From positions 434,001-498,000 of the forward strand of contig NZ_JACYOT010000001.1 of the NCBI RefSeq assembly GCF_014858005.1: a stretch of DNA of 64,000 nt, given 5' to 3'. The DNA is from Propioniciclava soli. Lineage in GTDB: Bacteria; Actinomycetota; Actinomycetes; Propionibacteriales; Propionibacteriaceae. The position numbers and the translations under genes were made by a program. Positions 51,522 to 62,212 of the stretch are shown in pieces. The notes under the pieces were generated by a model. The model worked only from the letters and a program-made list of their open reading frames with translations. It was not told the origin of the DNA and searched no databases. How positions within the stretch are numbered: the first letter of the stretch is position 1; each line of letters opens with the position of its first letter.

Positions 51522-52898
51522 TCAGCGCCAGTCCGAAGGGCCGGTCGAGCCGGCGGCGTACTCGTCCATCGGGACGTCGCCGGCCGCCCAGGCGTCCACG
51601 ACGGGCTGCAGGATGCGCCAGCACTCCTCGGTCATGTCGCCGCGGACGCTGAGCAGAGGGTCGCCGTCCAAGATGCCCTGCAGGATTTCGCCGTAGGGTC
51701 GGACGGGCGACTCGGTGAGGTCGGCCGCCAGCGAGGTCTGCTCCAGGTCCCACCGATCGCCCTCGGCGTTGGTGTTCAGGCTCAGCGCGATGGATTCCGG
51801 CGTCATGCCGATGACGAGCACGTTCGGCTCCGCGGTGTTGTGGAAGCCGGCCGGCAGGTGCACCACGGGCCGGAACTTGACGACGATGCCGCGGAACCCG
51901 TCGCCCAACGCCTTGCCGCTGCGCAGCCGGAACGGCACACCCGCCCACCGTGAGTTGCGGATCTCGACGGTCACCTCGGCGAGGGTGTCGGTGTTGCGCT
52001 CGGGGTCGACGCCCTTCTCGTCGGTGTAGGACGGGATGTCCTTGCCGTCGATCTGCCCCGCCGTGTAGCGCGCCCGGCGGGAGGCCTGCACCGGGTCGTC
52101 CCCGGCCAGGTGGGTCGAGCGCAGCAGGTGCACGACGAGGTCGCGCAGCTCCACCTCGTCGATGCTGGCCGGCTCCTCCATGGCCAGCATCGCCATGACG
52201 AGCAGCAGGTGCGACTGGATCATGTCGCGCAGCGCGCCCGCCTTGTCGTAGTAGCCGGCCCGGCCCTCGAGGGCGAGCGTCTCGTCGGCGATGATCTCGA
52301 CCCGCTCGATGTTCACCGTGTTCCAGATGGGCTCGAAGATGCGGTTGCCGAACCGCAGGCCGAGCAGGTTCAGCACGGTGGCCTTGCCGAGGTAGTGGTC
52401 GACGCGGAAGATCTGCCGCTCCGGCACCAGTTGTGCCAGCAATCGGTTGAAGTCCTGCGCGGAGGCGAGGCTCGACCCGAAGGGCTTCTCAATGGCGAGC
52501 CGGATGCCCGGCGGCAGGTCGAACTGCGTCATGGCCTGGCACGCCTGCTGGCTGATGGCCGGCGGCAGCGCGAAGTACACCACGATGGGGCGTCCCTCGG
52601 CGGCGAGCCGGCCCAGGAACTCCTCCAGCGCGCTCGGGTTGGTCACGTCGAGGTGCTCGAACGTCGTGTCGTCGATCATCGGCTCGATCCGGTCGGCGCG
52701 GCAGCCGCCCTCGGCCAGGCCCTCGCGGACGCGCTGCGTCCACTGCTCAGCCGTCAGGTCGTCCGACGCCGCCCCGACCAGGTGCACGCGGTACCCGGGG
52801 CGCGCGTGCAGCAGGGTGCCGAGGCCGGGCAACAGCAGGCGATGGGTGAGGTCACCCGAGGCGCCGAGAATGACGAGTGTGACCGGAGAGTTCTCCAT
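51522..52898 (-). CDS. zwf: Glucose-6-phosphate 1-dehydrogenase
   Basis: 458 residues from ATG 52898, with AAAGGGG upstream; longer in-frame sequence lacks family similarity. The NADP site is LVILGASGDLTHRLLLPGL, the substrate and catalytic motif is FRVDHYLGKATVLNLL, and the lysine-bearing LAIEKPFG precedes it. The enzyme oxidises glucose 6-phosphate to 6-phosphogluconolactone with NADPH formation. The usual actinobacterial companions (opcA, pgl, tal, tkt) are absent, so this may be a second, stand-alone copy. It is convergent with malG and divergent from lysS. Confidence 0.94.
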   Translation of the reverse strand: MENSPVTLVILGASGDLTHRLLLPGLGTLLHARPGYRVHLVGAASDDLTAEQWTQRVREGLAEGGCRADRIEPMIDDTTFEHLDVTNPSALEEFLGRLAAEGRPIVVYFALPPAISQQACQAMTQFDLPPGIRLAIEKPFGSSLASAQDFNRLLAQLVPERQIFRVDHYLGKATVLNLLGLRFGNRIFEPIWNTVNIERVEIIADETLALEGRAGYYDKAGALRDMIQSHLLLVMAMLAMEEPASIDEVELRDLVVHLLRSTHLAGDDPVQASRRARYTAGQIDGKDIPSYTDEKGVDPERNTDTLAEVTVEIRNSRWAGVPFRLRSGKALGDGFRGIVVKFRPVVHLPAGFHNTAEPNVLVIGMTPESIALSLNTNAEGDRWDLEQTSLAADLTESPVRPYGEILQGILDGDPLLSVRGDMTEECWRILQPVVDAWAAGDVPMDEYAAGSTGPSDWR

Positions 52899-53053
52899 CG
52901 GGACCCCTTTGGGCGAGAGCGTGGCACGGACGCGCCCACGGTACTCGCATCGGGAGGGGGCCGGGACGAGGTGGTCATGACGCGCGGGCCACGATGCGCT
53001 CGCCCCCACGATCCGCACCGGCGCTCCTGCGCGTCACGACCGGTCCCTGTGAC

Positions 53054-53099
53054 AGGGCCCGGGGCCTGCCGATCCCCCAATAGGCAGGCCCCCGGCCCT
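53054..53099. other. Long GC-rich hairpin in the zwf-lysS intergenic region
   Basis: AGGGCCCGGGGCCTGCC and GGCAGGCCCCCGGCCCT pair at 16 of 17 positions with a 12-base loop. The position between two divergent genes is unusual for a terminator. Only TT follows on the plus strand and nothing T-rich on the minus. It could end an unannotated small transcript or shape the 5' leader of zwf. Confidence 0.7.
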
Positions 53100-53206
53100 T
53101 CATCAGGAACGATAGTCGGGCCCAGTGAGGAAAACCTGTCCCCGTGGGGGTGACTGAAGACGCCCGCGCCCCCACCCCGGTGGCCGTCCGCGCCTGCGCC
53201 CGGCGA

Positions 53207-53212
53207 TAGGCT
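53207..53212 (+). promoter_or_regulatory. Predicted -10 box of lysS (leaderless)
   Basis: TAGGCT fits TANNNT and ends six bases before the GTG start. Confidence 0.5.
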
Positions 53213-53218
53213 GGAGCG

Positions 53219-54763
53219 GTGACTGAATCCGCCCAGCCCAGTGCAGCCCAGCCCCGAGCAGCGCAGCCCGTGACGGAGCAGCCCGTCGCCGAGCAGGTCC
53301 AGGTGCGCCTGGCGAAGCGGGAGCGGCTGCTGGCCGCCGGCGGCGAGGCCTACCCGGTCGAGGTGGCCCGCACGCACGCCCTGGCCGCCGTGCGCGCGCA
53401 GTGGGGGCACCTGGAGGCCGGGCAGGAGACCGACGAGGTCGTCAGTGTCACCGGGCGCGTGATCTTCGTCCGCAACACCGGCAAGCTCTGCTTCGCGACG
53501 CTGGCCGACCAGTTCACCCCGGACGCCGACGGCGACCGCCTCCAGGTGATGCTCAGCCTCGCCGAGGTGGGCCAGGAGTCGTTGGACGCCTGGAAGGCCG
53601 ACATCGACCTCGGTGACTTCGTCTCGGTGACGGGGCGGGTCATCTCCTCCCGGCGTGGTGAGTTGTCGGTGATGGCGACGGGGTGGGCGCTGGCGTCCAA
53701 GGCGCTGCGGCCGCTGCCGACCCTGCACAAGGACCTGGCGGAGGAGACCCGCGTCCGCCAGCGCTACGCCGATCTCGTCGTGCGCCCGGAGGCGCGCGCG
53801 ATGGTGCGGACGCGGGCGGCGGTCACCCGCTCGATCCGCGAGACGCTGCACCGCCTGGGTTTCATCGAGGTGGAGACCCCGGTGCTGCAGCTGATCCACG
53901 GCGGCGCCGCGGCGCGGCCGTTCACCACGCACCTCAACGCGTTCGACATCGACATGACGCTGCGGATTGCGCTGGAGCTCAACCTCAAGCGGGCCATGGT
54001 CGGCGGCACCGACCGCGTCTACGAGTTGGGGCGCATCTTCCGCAACGAGGGGATCGACAGCTCGCACTCCGCCGAGTTCACGATGCTGGAGGCCTACCAG
54101 GCGTGGACCGACCAGGCCGGCATCGCCGCCACCACCCAGCAGATCGTGGTGGACGCCGCGGACGCGGTCGGCTCCCGGCAGATGGAGACCGAGGCCGGCG
54201 TGATCGACCTGGACGGGCAGTGGCGCTGGCTGCCGCTGTTCGAGGGGCTGTCGGAGCAGGTCGGTGAGGAGATCTCGCTCGCCACCCCGGTCGGGACGCT
54301 GCAGGCCGTCGCGGACGCCCACGAGCTCGAGTACAACCCGGCGTGGGGCACCGACAAGCTGGCCGTGGAGCTCTTCGGCGAGCTCGTCGAGCCCGGCCTG
54401 CTGCAGCCGACGTTCGTGTGCGACTACCCGGCCATCGCCCAGCCGCTCGCGCGCCCGCACCGCAGCGAGCCCGGCCTCATCGAGGCGTGGGACCTCATCA
54501 TCGGCGGCGTCGAGCGCGGCACCGGGTTCTCCGAGCTCATCGACCCGGTGATCCAGCGGCAGCGGTTCGTCGAGCAGTCGTTGCTCGCGGCCGGCGGCGA
54601 CCCCGAGGCGATGCAGCTCGACGAGGACTTCCTCAACGCGCTCGAGTTCGGGGCCCCGCCGATGGGCGGCCTGGGCCTGGGCGTCGACCGGCTGATGATG
54701 CTGCTCACCGGCCGCGGCATCCGCGAGACGATCCTGTTCCCACTGCTCAAGCCGCAGGGCTGA
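53219..54763 (+). CDS. lysS: Lysyl-tRNA synthetase, class II
   Basis: 514 residues from GTG 53219. An alanine/glutamine/proline-rich N terminus (about 30 residues) precedes the OB-fold anticodon domain (VVSVTGRVIFVRNTGKLCF). The class II core has motif 1 around GFIEVETPVLQ, motif 2 FRNEGIDSSHSAEFTMLE and motif 3 GLGLGVDRLMMLLTG. HGGAAARPFTTHLN is the lysine-binding region of bacterial LysRS. The extra N-terminal segment resembles those of actinobacterial LysX/LysS proteins but is too short for a membrane domain. It charges tRNA-Lys. It is convergent with acsA. Confidence 0.95.
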   Translation: MTESAQPSAAQPRAAQPVTEQPVAEQVQVRLAKRERLLAAGGEAYPVEVARTHALAAVRAQWGHLEAGQETDEVVSVTGRVIFVRNTGKLCFATLADQFTPDADGDRLQVMLSLAEVGQESLDAWKADIDLGDFVSVTGRVISSRRGELSVMATGWALASKALRPLPTLHKDLAEETRVRQRYADLVVRPEARAMVRTRAAVTRSIRETLHRLGFIEVETPVLQLIHGGAAARPFTTHLNAFDIDMTLRIALELNLKRAMVGGTDRVYELGRIFRNEGIDSSHSAEFTMLEAYQAWTDQAGIAATTQQIVVDAADAVGSRQMETEAGVIDLDGQWRWLPLFEGLSEQVGEEISLATPVGTLQAVADAHELEYNPAWGTDKLAVELFGELVEPGLLQPTFVCDYPAIAQPLARPHRSEPGLIEAWDLIIGGVERGTGFSELIDPVIQRQRFVEQSLLAAGGDPEAMQLDEDFLNALEFGAPPMGGLGLGVDRLMMLLTGRGIRETILFPLLKPQG

Positions 54764-54784
54764 GCCGGGCTCATTCCTCCTGCC

Positions 54785-56674
<1,890 letters not shown>

Positions 56675-56763
56675 GGGGGATCCCTCCGTTGGGCCAACGA
56701 GCGCCGAAGCGGCGCCCGTGCAACGGCGACCACCCTAACGGGCAAACGCGGTGGGATGAAGGG

Positions 56764-57063
56764 TCACTTCCACTGCGTGGCGACGGCGAAGGACGCCGCC
56801 ATGAGGCCCATGCCGATCAGCATGTTCCAGTTGCCGAGCGCCGTCATGCCCGGCACGGTGATGCCGGTGGAGGTGGTGACGTAGTACACGACCAACCACA
56901 ACACCCCGACGAGCAGAAGGGTGAGGAAGGTCGGCACCACCCAGCCGCGGCGGTTGCTGAGCGTCTGCTTCTTCCGGTTCTCGGCCCGCACCGCGTTGAC
57001 CGACGCCTTGCGGGCGGACTTCTTCTTGAGCTCCGCCTGCTCGCGGCCCTTGGACTCCGGCAC
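56764..57063 (-). CDS. crgA: Cell division protein CrgA
   Basis: 99 residues from GTG 57063, with AGGAG upstream. A basic N-terminal half (KKKSARKASVNAVRAENRKKQTLSNRR) is followed by two membrane helices (VVPTFLTLLLVGVLWLVVYYVT and NMLIGMGLMAASFAVATQWK), the CrgA layout. CrgA is an actinobacterial septation protein that binds FtsZ and penicillin-binding proteins. It lies next to the rodA-pbpA-pknB cluster, as in many actinobacteria. TAGGGT at 57100-57105 (minus strand) is a likely -10 box. Confidence 0.93.
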   Translation of the reverse strand: MPESKGREQAELKKKSARKASVNAVRAENRKKQTLSNRRGWVVPTFLTLLLVGVLWLVVYYVTTSTGITVPGMTALGNWNMLIGMGLMAASFAVATQWK

Positions 57064-57131
57064 CCCATGCTCCTGCTGTTTGGTCGAACGGACCAGCTCA
57101 CCCTACCCCAGTGGTCGGCGGTGGGCTCGGT

Positions 57132-57137
57132 TACGCT
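57132..57137 (+). promoter_or_regulatory. Predicted -10 box of the DUF881 gene (leaderless)
   Basis: TACGCT fits TANNNT and ends seven bases before ATG 57145; no ribosome site is present. Confidence 0.45.
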
Positions 57138-57144
57138 GGTGGCC

Positions 57145-57933
57145 ATGGCCGGACGCGACACCTCCCGGACGCGCCGGGCGCGGCAGCGGCTCGGCGCCGC
57201 CCGCAGCCGCTTCGCCACCACCGCGTCCCCCCTGCGGTTGCTGACCGTGCTGGCCTGCGTGGTCGCCGGGTTCATGATGGCCACCGGCGCCCTGGCCTCG
57301 CGCGGCAACGACCTGCGTCCCGACCGCACGACCGAGCTCTCTCGCCTGGTCGCCCAGGAGGCCGACCGGGCGGACGCCCTCGCCCGCGACGCCGCGACGC
57401 TGCGCGCCGAGGTCGACGAGCTCACCCAGGCCAACGCCTCTCGCGCCGCCGGGCCGGACGCCGCCGAGATCGGTGCGGCGGCCGAGGCGGCGGCGTCCGT
57501 CGCCGTGGTCGGCCCCGCGGTCACCGTGACGTTGACCGACGCCCCGGCCTCGGTGCAGCCGGCCGGCGTCGACGCCGACCTCCTCGTGGTGCACCAGCAG
57601 GACATCCAGGCCGTCGCCAACGCCCTGTGGGCCGGTGGCGCGGAGGCCATGACCATCCAGGGCCAGCGCGTCTCGAGCCGCACCGGCATCAAGTGCGTGG
57701 GCAACACCGTGGTGCTGCACGGCGTCCCCTACGCCCCGCCCTACGTGATCACCGCCGTCGGCGACCAGGCCGCCCTCGAGCGCGCCCTGGCCGACTCCGC
57801 CTACCTGGACATCTACCGCCAGTACGTGGACGCCTACCGGCTCGGGTACGCCGTGGCCCGGACGCCGGAGGCGAGGCTTGCCGCCTACGAGGGGCCGGCG
57901 ACGTTCGACCACGCGCGGGTCGCGGGGCGCTGA
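57145..57933 (+). CDS. DUF881-family membrane-anchored protein
   Basis: 262 residues from ATG 57145. A basic cytoplasmic start, one helix (LLTVLACVVAGFMMATGALAS) and an extracellular coiled coil (about residues 60-100, LSRLVAQEADRADALARDAATLRAEVDEL) precede the DUF881 domain with VVHQQDIQAVANALWAGGAEAMTIQGQRV. The family is widespread beside division and cell-wall genes in Gram-positive bacteria, but its function is undefined. Its location between crgA and pknB suggests a part in envelope growth. Confidence 0.85.
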   Translation: MAGRDTSRTRRARQRLGAARSRFATTASPLRLLTVLACVVAGFMMATGALASRGNDLRPDRTTELSRLVAQEADRADALARDAATLRAEVDELTQANASRAAGPDAAEIGAAAEAAASVAVVGPAVTVTLTDAPASVQPAGVDADLLVVHQQDIQAVANALWAGGAEAMTIQGQRVSSRTGIKCVGNTVVLHGVPYAPPYVITAVGDQAALERALADSAYLDIYRQYVDAYRLGYAVARTPEARLAAYEGPATFDHARVAGR

Positions 57934-57967
57934 GCGGACGCCGCGGGCCCGGTGGGTGCGCGTGGGG

Positions 57968-57973
57968 GAGAAT
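57968..57973 (+). promoter_or_regulatory. Predicted -10 box of the amidotransferase gene (leaderless)
   Basis: GAGAAT ends seven bases before ATG 57981, in a context (GTGGGGGAGAATGGACGCC) nearly identical to that before the Ada-AlkA gene. Confidence 0.4.
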
Positions 57974-57980
57974 GGACGCC

Positions 57981-58616
57981 ATGGCCCGGGTACTCGTCGT
58001 GGACAACTACGACTCGTTCGTCTACAACATCGTCTCCTACCTCGCCCAGATCGGCGCCGAGGTGGAGGTGTGGCGCAACGACGACGCGCGCTTCGAGGAT
58101 CCCGACTGGCCCGACGGCTTCGACGGCGTCCTGCTCTCGCCGGGGCCGGGCACGCCCGAGGCCGCCGGCGTCTGCATCGACGTGGTGCGCACCCAGGCCG
58201 GCCGGCTGCCGATCTTCGGGGTGTGCCTCGGCCTGCAGTCGATCGGCGTGGCCTACGGGGGTGTCGTCGACCGCGCGCCCGAGCTGCTGCACGGCAAGAC
58301 CTCGCTGGTGCACCACGACGGACGCGGCGTGTTCGCCGGCCTGCCCTCGCCGCTGACCGCCACGCGCTACCACAGCCTCGCCATCGAGCCGGCGACCCTG
58401 CCCGACTCCCTCGAGGTCTCCGCGCGCACCGAGTCCGGCGTCATCATGGCCGTGCGGCACCGCGAGCTGGCTGTGGAGTGCGTCCAGTTCCACCCAGAGT
58501 CCGTGCTCACCGAGGGCGGCTACCAGATGCTCGCCAACTGGCTCGCCGCCTGCGGCGACGCCGACGCCCCCGCCCGCGCGCAGGGCCTGGCGCCCCTCAT
58601 GGCCGTCCAGGGCTGA
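57981..58616 (+). CDS. pabA: Class I glutamine amidotransferase (TrpG/PabA type)
   Basis: 211 residues from ATG 57981; an ATG nine bases earlier is in frame but lies within the -10 box. It carries VDNYDSFVYNIVSYL at the N terminus, SPGPGTPEAAG, the oxyanion/nucleophile motif GVCLGLQS with Cys82, and the FHPES motif with the catalytic His-Glu pair. It supplies ammonia to chorismate-using anthranilate or aminodeoxychorismate synthases. No trpE or pabB is nearby. In actinobacteria an isolated copy by pknB is common, and PabA function for folate is likely. It is convergent with pknB. Confidence 0.9.
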   Translation: MARVLVVDNYDSFVYNIVSYLAQIGAEVEVWRNDDARFEDPDWPDGFDGVLLSPGPGTPEAAGVCIDVVRTQAGRLPIFGVCLGLQSIGVAYGGVVDRAPELLHGKTSLVHHDGRGVFAGLPSPLTATRYHSLAIEPATLPDSLEVSARTESGVIMAVRHRELAVECVQFHPESVLTEGGYQMLANWLAACGDADAPARAQGLAPLMAVQG

Positions 58617-58631
58617 CCGACCGCGGTCGGC

Positions 58632-60791
58632 CTAGCCCGTGGGCTCCGGGGAGGGGCTGTCGACCGGCGGGGTGCTTGCCGTGGGTGAGGCGCTGGTGCC
58701 GGCCACGCCGACGACCAGCACGACCCGGCTGCTCTTCGCCACCTTGGAGTTCGCTTCGGGTTCGGTGTACATCACGTAGCCGACCAGATCCTCGGAGGCT
58801 GCGGCGTTGCGGGTGGTCACGTCGGTGAAGCCCAGGTCGGCGAGGCGCTGGGCGGCGTCCTCGGGTGTCGAACCACGCAGGGTCGGGACGGTGGCCGCTC
58901 CGGTCGTGACGGTCAGCGTGATGCTGCTCGAGGTGGCCACCACCTCCCCCGCGGCAGGGGAGACGGCCGTGACGACGTCGGGGGCGGCGTCGGCGGGCTC
59001 TGAGGTGGCGTCGGCGCGGTTCACATTCGTGAAACCGGCCTCGCCGAGTGCCGCCACCGCATCGTCGAACGACATGTCGACGAGCCCGTCCGGGATGGCG
59101 GCGCGCTCGGTCATGACGACCGTCAGGGTCACCTGGGCGCTGGTGGCGACGCTGGTGCCCGGGCTCGGGGAGACCGACAGCACCGTGCCGGCCGGGGTGT
59201 CGGCGGGCGCGTCGTCCTCCGCGGCGGGCGTCTGACCCACGTTGGGGAAGCCGGCGTCGAGGAGCCGCTGGCGGGCCTCCTCGTACAGCAGCCCCTCCAG
59301 CCCGTCAGGAATCTCCGCGCGCTCGGGGCCCGCGTTGACGGTCAGCGTCACGACCGACCCCTCCGGCACCACGGTGCCGGAGACGGGGTTGACCTGCGTG
59401 ACGGTGCCGACGGTCGCATCGTCGGGCCCCTGCACGGTGGTGACGGCGGCCTCCAGCCCGGCCTCGTCCAGGCGCGCCTCGGCAACCGCCTGGGTCTGGG
59501 TGAGCAGACCGCTCGGCACCGCGACCGTCACCGGCCCGGTGTCGCGGTTGATGAGGAGAAACGCCGCGACGGCGGCCACGAGCACCAGCAGGATGCCGAC
59601 CGTCCAGCCGATCACCGCCCGCCTCCGCCGTTCGCCGACCGGCTCCATCGAGCCGGTCATCGTCGTCTCCGTCGCGCTGGGCGCGGACGTCGGCGACGTG
59701 AGGGGCACCATCGCGGTCGCCATCGGCGGCACGGCGGCGGCCACCATGGGGGCCACCGGTGGCGGCAGGGTCGCCTTGACGCGCTGCCCGCCGAGGATGC
59801 GGCCGATGTCGTCGCGCATCTCGGCCGCGGTCTGGTAGCGGGCGTCCGGCTCCTTGGCCAGCGCGCGCAGCACCACGGCGTCCATCGGGGCCGTCACCTC
59901 GGCGTCCAGCTCCGAGGGTGCCTTCGGTGTCTCGCGCACGTGCTGGTAGGCCACGGACACCGGGGAGTCGCCCTGGAACGGCGGACGCCCCACGAGCAGC
60001 TCGTACATGAGGCAGCCGGCGGAGTAGATGTCGGACCGGGCGTCGACGGTCTCGCCGCGCGCCTGCTCCGGGGAGAGGTATTGCGCCGTGCCGATCACCG
60101 CGGCGGTCTGCGTCATCGTCGACGAGGTGTCCGACACCGCCCGCGCGATGCCGAAGTCCATCACCTTGATCACGCCGGTGGGGGTCAGCATGACGTTGGC
60201 GGGCTTGATGTCGCGGTGGATGATGCCGGCCTTGTGGCTGTAGCTCAGGGCGTCCAGCACGCCCTGGGTGAACTCCAGGGCCCGGCGCGGCAGGATCGGA
60301 CGCCCCTCGCGCAGGATCTCGCGCAGCGTGCGGCCCGGCACCAGCTCCATCACGATGTAGGGCACGGCGACGCCGGTGCGGGGGTCCTCATCCTCCCCGG
60401 TGTCGTAGACCGACACGATGTTCGGGTGGTTCAGCCCGGCCGCGGCCTGGGCCTCGCGGCGGAAGCGGGTCTGGAAGGTGGGGTCGGACGCCAGGTCGAG
60501 CCGCAGCTCCTTGACGGCGACGTCACGCCCAAGCCGGGTGTCGCGCGCCTGGCTGACCACCGCCATGCCGCCGCGGCCGATCACCTTGCCGAGCTGGTAG
60601 CGCCCGCCGAGAATCCGCGGCTCCGCCGCCGGGGTGTGCGGGGAGTACGGCGGCCCGGCGGGCGGCATCGCCCGGGTCGCGGCGACCTCGTCGCCGGCCG
60701 GGAACGCCTGGGTCGCTTCGGTTACCTCGCCGGCCTCGGCCCGCGTGCTCTCCTCGCTCCACTGGTCGTCGGACATCTGTTCGTCGGTCAT
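58632..60791 (-). CDS. pknB: Ser/Thr protein kinase with PASTA domains
   Basis: 719 residues from ATG 60791, overlapping the pbpA stop (ATGA). The kinase domain (about residues 62-330) has GRGGMAVVSQA, the ATP lysine in VAVKEL, HRDIKPANVML, the DFG motif in VMDFGIA and an activation loop with Thr/Ser in SDTSSTMTQTAAVIGTAQYLSPEQ. A proline/alanine linker and one membrane helix (AVIGWTVGILLVLVAAVAAFLLI) lead to four extracellular PASTA repeats (about residues 440-695) that in relatives bind muropeptides. It controls cell-wall growth and division by phosphorylation; PstP reverses this. Confidence 0.95.
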   Translation of the reverse strand: MTDEQMSDDQWSEESTRAEAGEVTEATQAFPAGDEVAATRAMPPAGPPYSPHTPAAEPRILGGRYQLGKVIGRGGMAVVSQARDTRLGRDVAVKELRLDLASDPTFQTRFRREAQAAAGLNHPNIVSVYDTGEDEDPRTGVAVPYIVMELVPGRTLREILREGRPILPRRALEFTQGVLDALSYSHKAGIIHRDIKPANVMLTPTGVIKVMDFGIARAVSDTSSTMTQTAAVIGTAQYLSPEQARGETVDARSDIYSAGCLMYELLVGRPPFQGDSPVSVAYQHVRETPKAPSELDAEVTAPMDAVVLRALAKEPDARYQTAAEMRDDIGRILGGQRVKATLPPPVAPMVAAAVPPMATAMVPLTSPTSAPSATETTMTGSMEPVGERRRRAVIGWTVGILLVLVAAVAAFLLINRDTGPVTVAVPSGLLTQTQAVAEARLDEAGLEAAVTTVQGPDDATVGTVTQVNPVSGTVVPEGSVVTLTVNAGPERAEIPDGLEGLLYEEARQRLLDAGFPNVGQTPAAEDDAPADTPAGTVLSVSPSPGTSVATSAQVTLTVVMTERAAIPDGLVDMSFDDAVAALGEAGFTNVNRADATSEPADAAPDVVTAVSPAAGEVVATSSSITLTVTTGAATVPTLRGSTPEDAAQRLADLGFTDVTTRNAAASEDLVGYVMYTEPEANSKVAKSSRVVLVVGVAGTSASPTASTPPVDSPSPEPTG

Positions 60792-62212
60792 CGCATCGCC
60801 TCGATCACTGCTCGGGCCACGGGGGCCGCATACCGTCCACCGGACACGTCGCTTCCGTCGACGCCGGCGTCCTGCACGAAGACGGCCACTGCGACCGTCG
60901 GGTCCTCCGCCCACGCGACGAACCACGCGTAGGGCGTCCGCTCGCCGGTGACGGCCGTTCCGGTCTTGCCGCCCACCCGCACCCCACTGATCTGGGCGCG
61001 GCTGCCGGTGCCATCCTGCACCACGGCCACCATCATGTCCTGCAGCTGCTCTGCGTGCTCGGCGCTCATCGCCGTCGAGAGCTGGTTGGGGGTGCGGCGG
61101 CTCACCACGTTCAGGTCTTCGCCGCGGACGCTGCTCACCAGGTAGGGCTCCATGACGACGCCGTCGTTGGCGATAGCGCCCGCCACCATCGCCATCTGCA
61201 GCGGCGTCGCGGCCACCTCGAACGCGCCGATGGAGCTCATCATCGTCTGCGCCGGGTCGGGGTCGGCGGGGAAGGAGGACGCCACCCCGTTCAGCGCGGG
61301 CAGCAGCCGGGTGCCGAAGCCGAACCGCTCGGCCTGCGCGCGCAGCGCGTCGTCGCCGAGCTGACCGCCGAGGTTGGCGAACGCGGTGTTGCAGGAGACG
61401 ACGAGGGCCTGGCGCAGCGTGATCTGGTCACCGCCACAGCTGCCGGCGTTGCGCAGCTCGTGTGTCGAGCCGGGCAGCTGCACGCTGGCGGGTGAGTCGA
61501 CGAGGGTGTCCGGCGTCAGGCCGGATTCCAGGGCGGCCGCGCTGACGACGAGCTTGAAGGTCGACCCCGGCGGGTAGATCTCGCGGACGGCGCGGTTCGA
61601 CAGCGGGGCGGCCGCGTCATCGTTCAGCGCCGTCCACGCCTGTGTGGTGGCGTCCAGGTCGTGGGAGGCCAGCAGGCTCGGGTCGAATGTCGGCGAGGTC
61701 ACCAGCGCGCGAACGGCGCCGGTCGTGTAGTCCAGGGCCACCACCGCGCCCGGGCGGTCGCCGAGCGCTTGGGACGCCGCGGTCTGGGCGGCGGCGTCCA
61801 GCGTGGTTTCGAGCGAGGCCCCCTGCGGACGCCGCCCCGCCGCCAGGTCGACCAGCCGGTCGAGGAACTGGGCGTCGGAGGTGCCCGCGAGCTCGGCGTT
61901 GTAGGACTGCTCGAGCCCCGAGCCGCCGTAGAGGAAGGAGTAGTACCCGGTCACGGCTGCGTAGAGCTCGCCCTGGGCGTAGGTGCGCTGGTAGCCGAAC
62001 CGGTCGTCGATCGGCTCGCTGGAGACGACGGCGGTGTTGCCGACGAGGATGTCGCCGCGGTCGGTGCCGAACGCAGCGTCGCGGACGCGGCGGTTGTTGG
62101 CGTCGGCGGTGAGGGAGGGCGTCCGGACGACGTAGCTGAAGCTCGCGTTCAGCATCAGGGCCACGAACATGAGCATCACCACGACGCTCACCCGGCGGAT
62201 CGGGCCGTTCAC
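60788..62212 (-). CDS. pbpA: Penicillin-binding protein A (peptidoglycan transpeptidase)
   Basis: 474 residues from ATG 62212, overlapping the rodA stop. One N-terminal helix (VSVVVMLMFVALMLNASFSYVV) anchors it, a dimerisation-type domain follows, and the transpeptidase domain carries the active-site SxxK with Ser217 (PGSTFKLV), the SxN motif in VVSCNTAFAN, and KTGTA near residue 420. It crosslinks peptidoglycan outside the membrane, with RodA as the matched SEDS glycosyltransferase. Gene order pstP-rodA-pbpA-pknB is conserved in actinobacteria. Confidence 0.95.
   Translation of the reverse strand: MNGPIRRVSVVVMLMFVALMLNASFSYVVRTPSLTADANNRRVRDAAFGTDRGDILVGNTAVVSSEPIDDRFGYQRTYAQGELYAAVTGYYSFLYGGSGLEQSYNAELAGTSDAQFLDRLVDLAAGRRPQGASLETTLDAAAQTAASQALGDRPGAVVALDYTTGAVRALVTSPTFDPSLLASHDLDATTQAWTALNDDAAAPLSNRAVREIYPPGSTFKLVVSAAALESGLTPDTLVDSPASVQLPGSTHELRNAGSCGGDQITLRQALVVSCNTAFANLGGQLGDDALRAQAERFGFGTRLLPALNGVASSFPADPDPAQTMMSSIGAFEVAATPLQMAMVAGAIANDGVVMEPYLVSSVRGEDLNVVSRRTPNQLSTAMSAEHAEQLQDMMVAVVQDGTGSRAQISGVRVGGKTGTAVTGERTPYAWFVAWAEDPTVAVAVFVQDAGVDGSDVSGGRYAAPVARAVIEAMR

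Larger units (their letters stand above)
52899..53218. other. 320-base divergent intergenic region between zwf and lysS
   Basis: Holds the zwf ribosome site, a 17-base near-perfect hairpin (53054-53099) and the predicted leaderless lysS promoter near 53207. No small coding sequence with a plausible ribosome site is seen, and no T-box or other known riboswitch was recognised. Confidence 0.7.

Noticed and set aside
53054-53099. T-box or other riboswitch for lysS
   Set aside because: lysS appears leaderless from about 53219, so an element at 53054 would not be in its mRNA; no T-box features seen.
54764-54784. Terminator between lysS and acsA (TGAGCCGGGCTCA)
   Set aside because: The palindrome has a one-base centre and no T-run; too weak to call.
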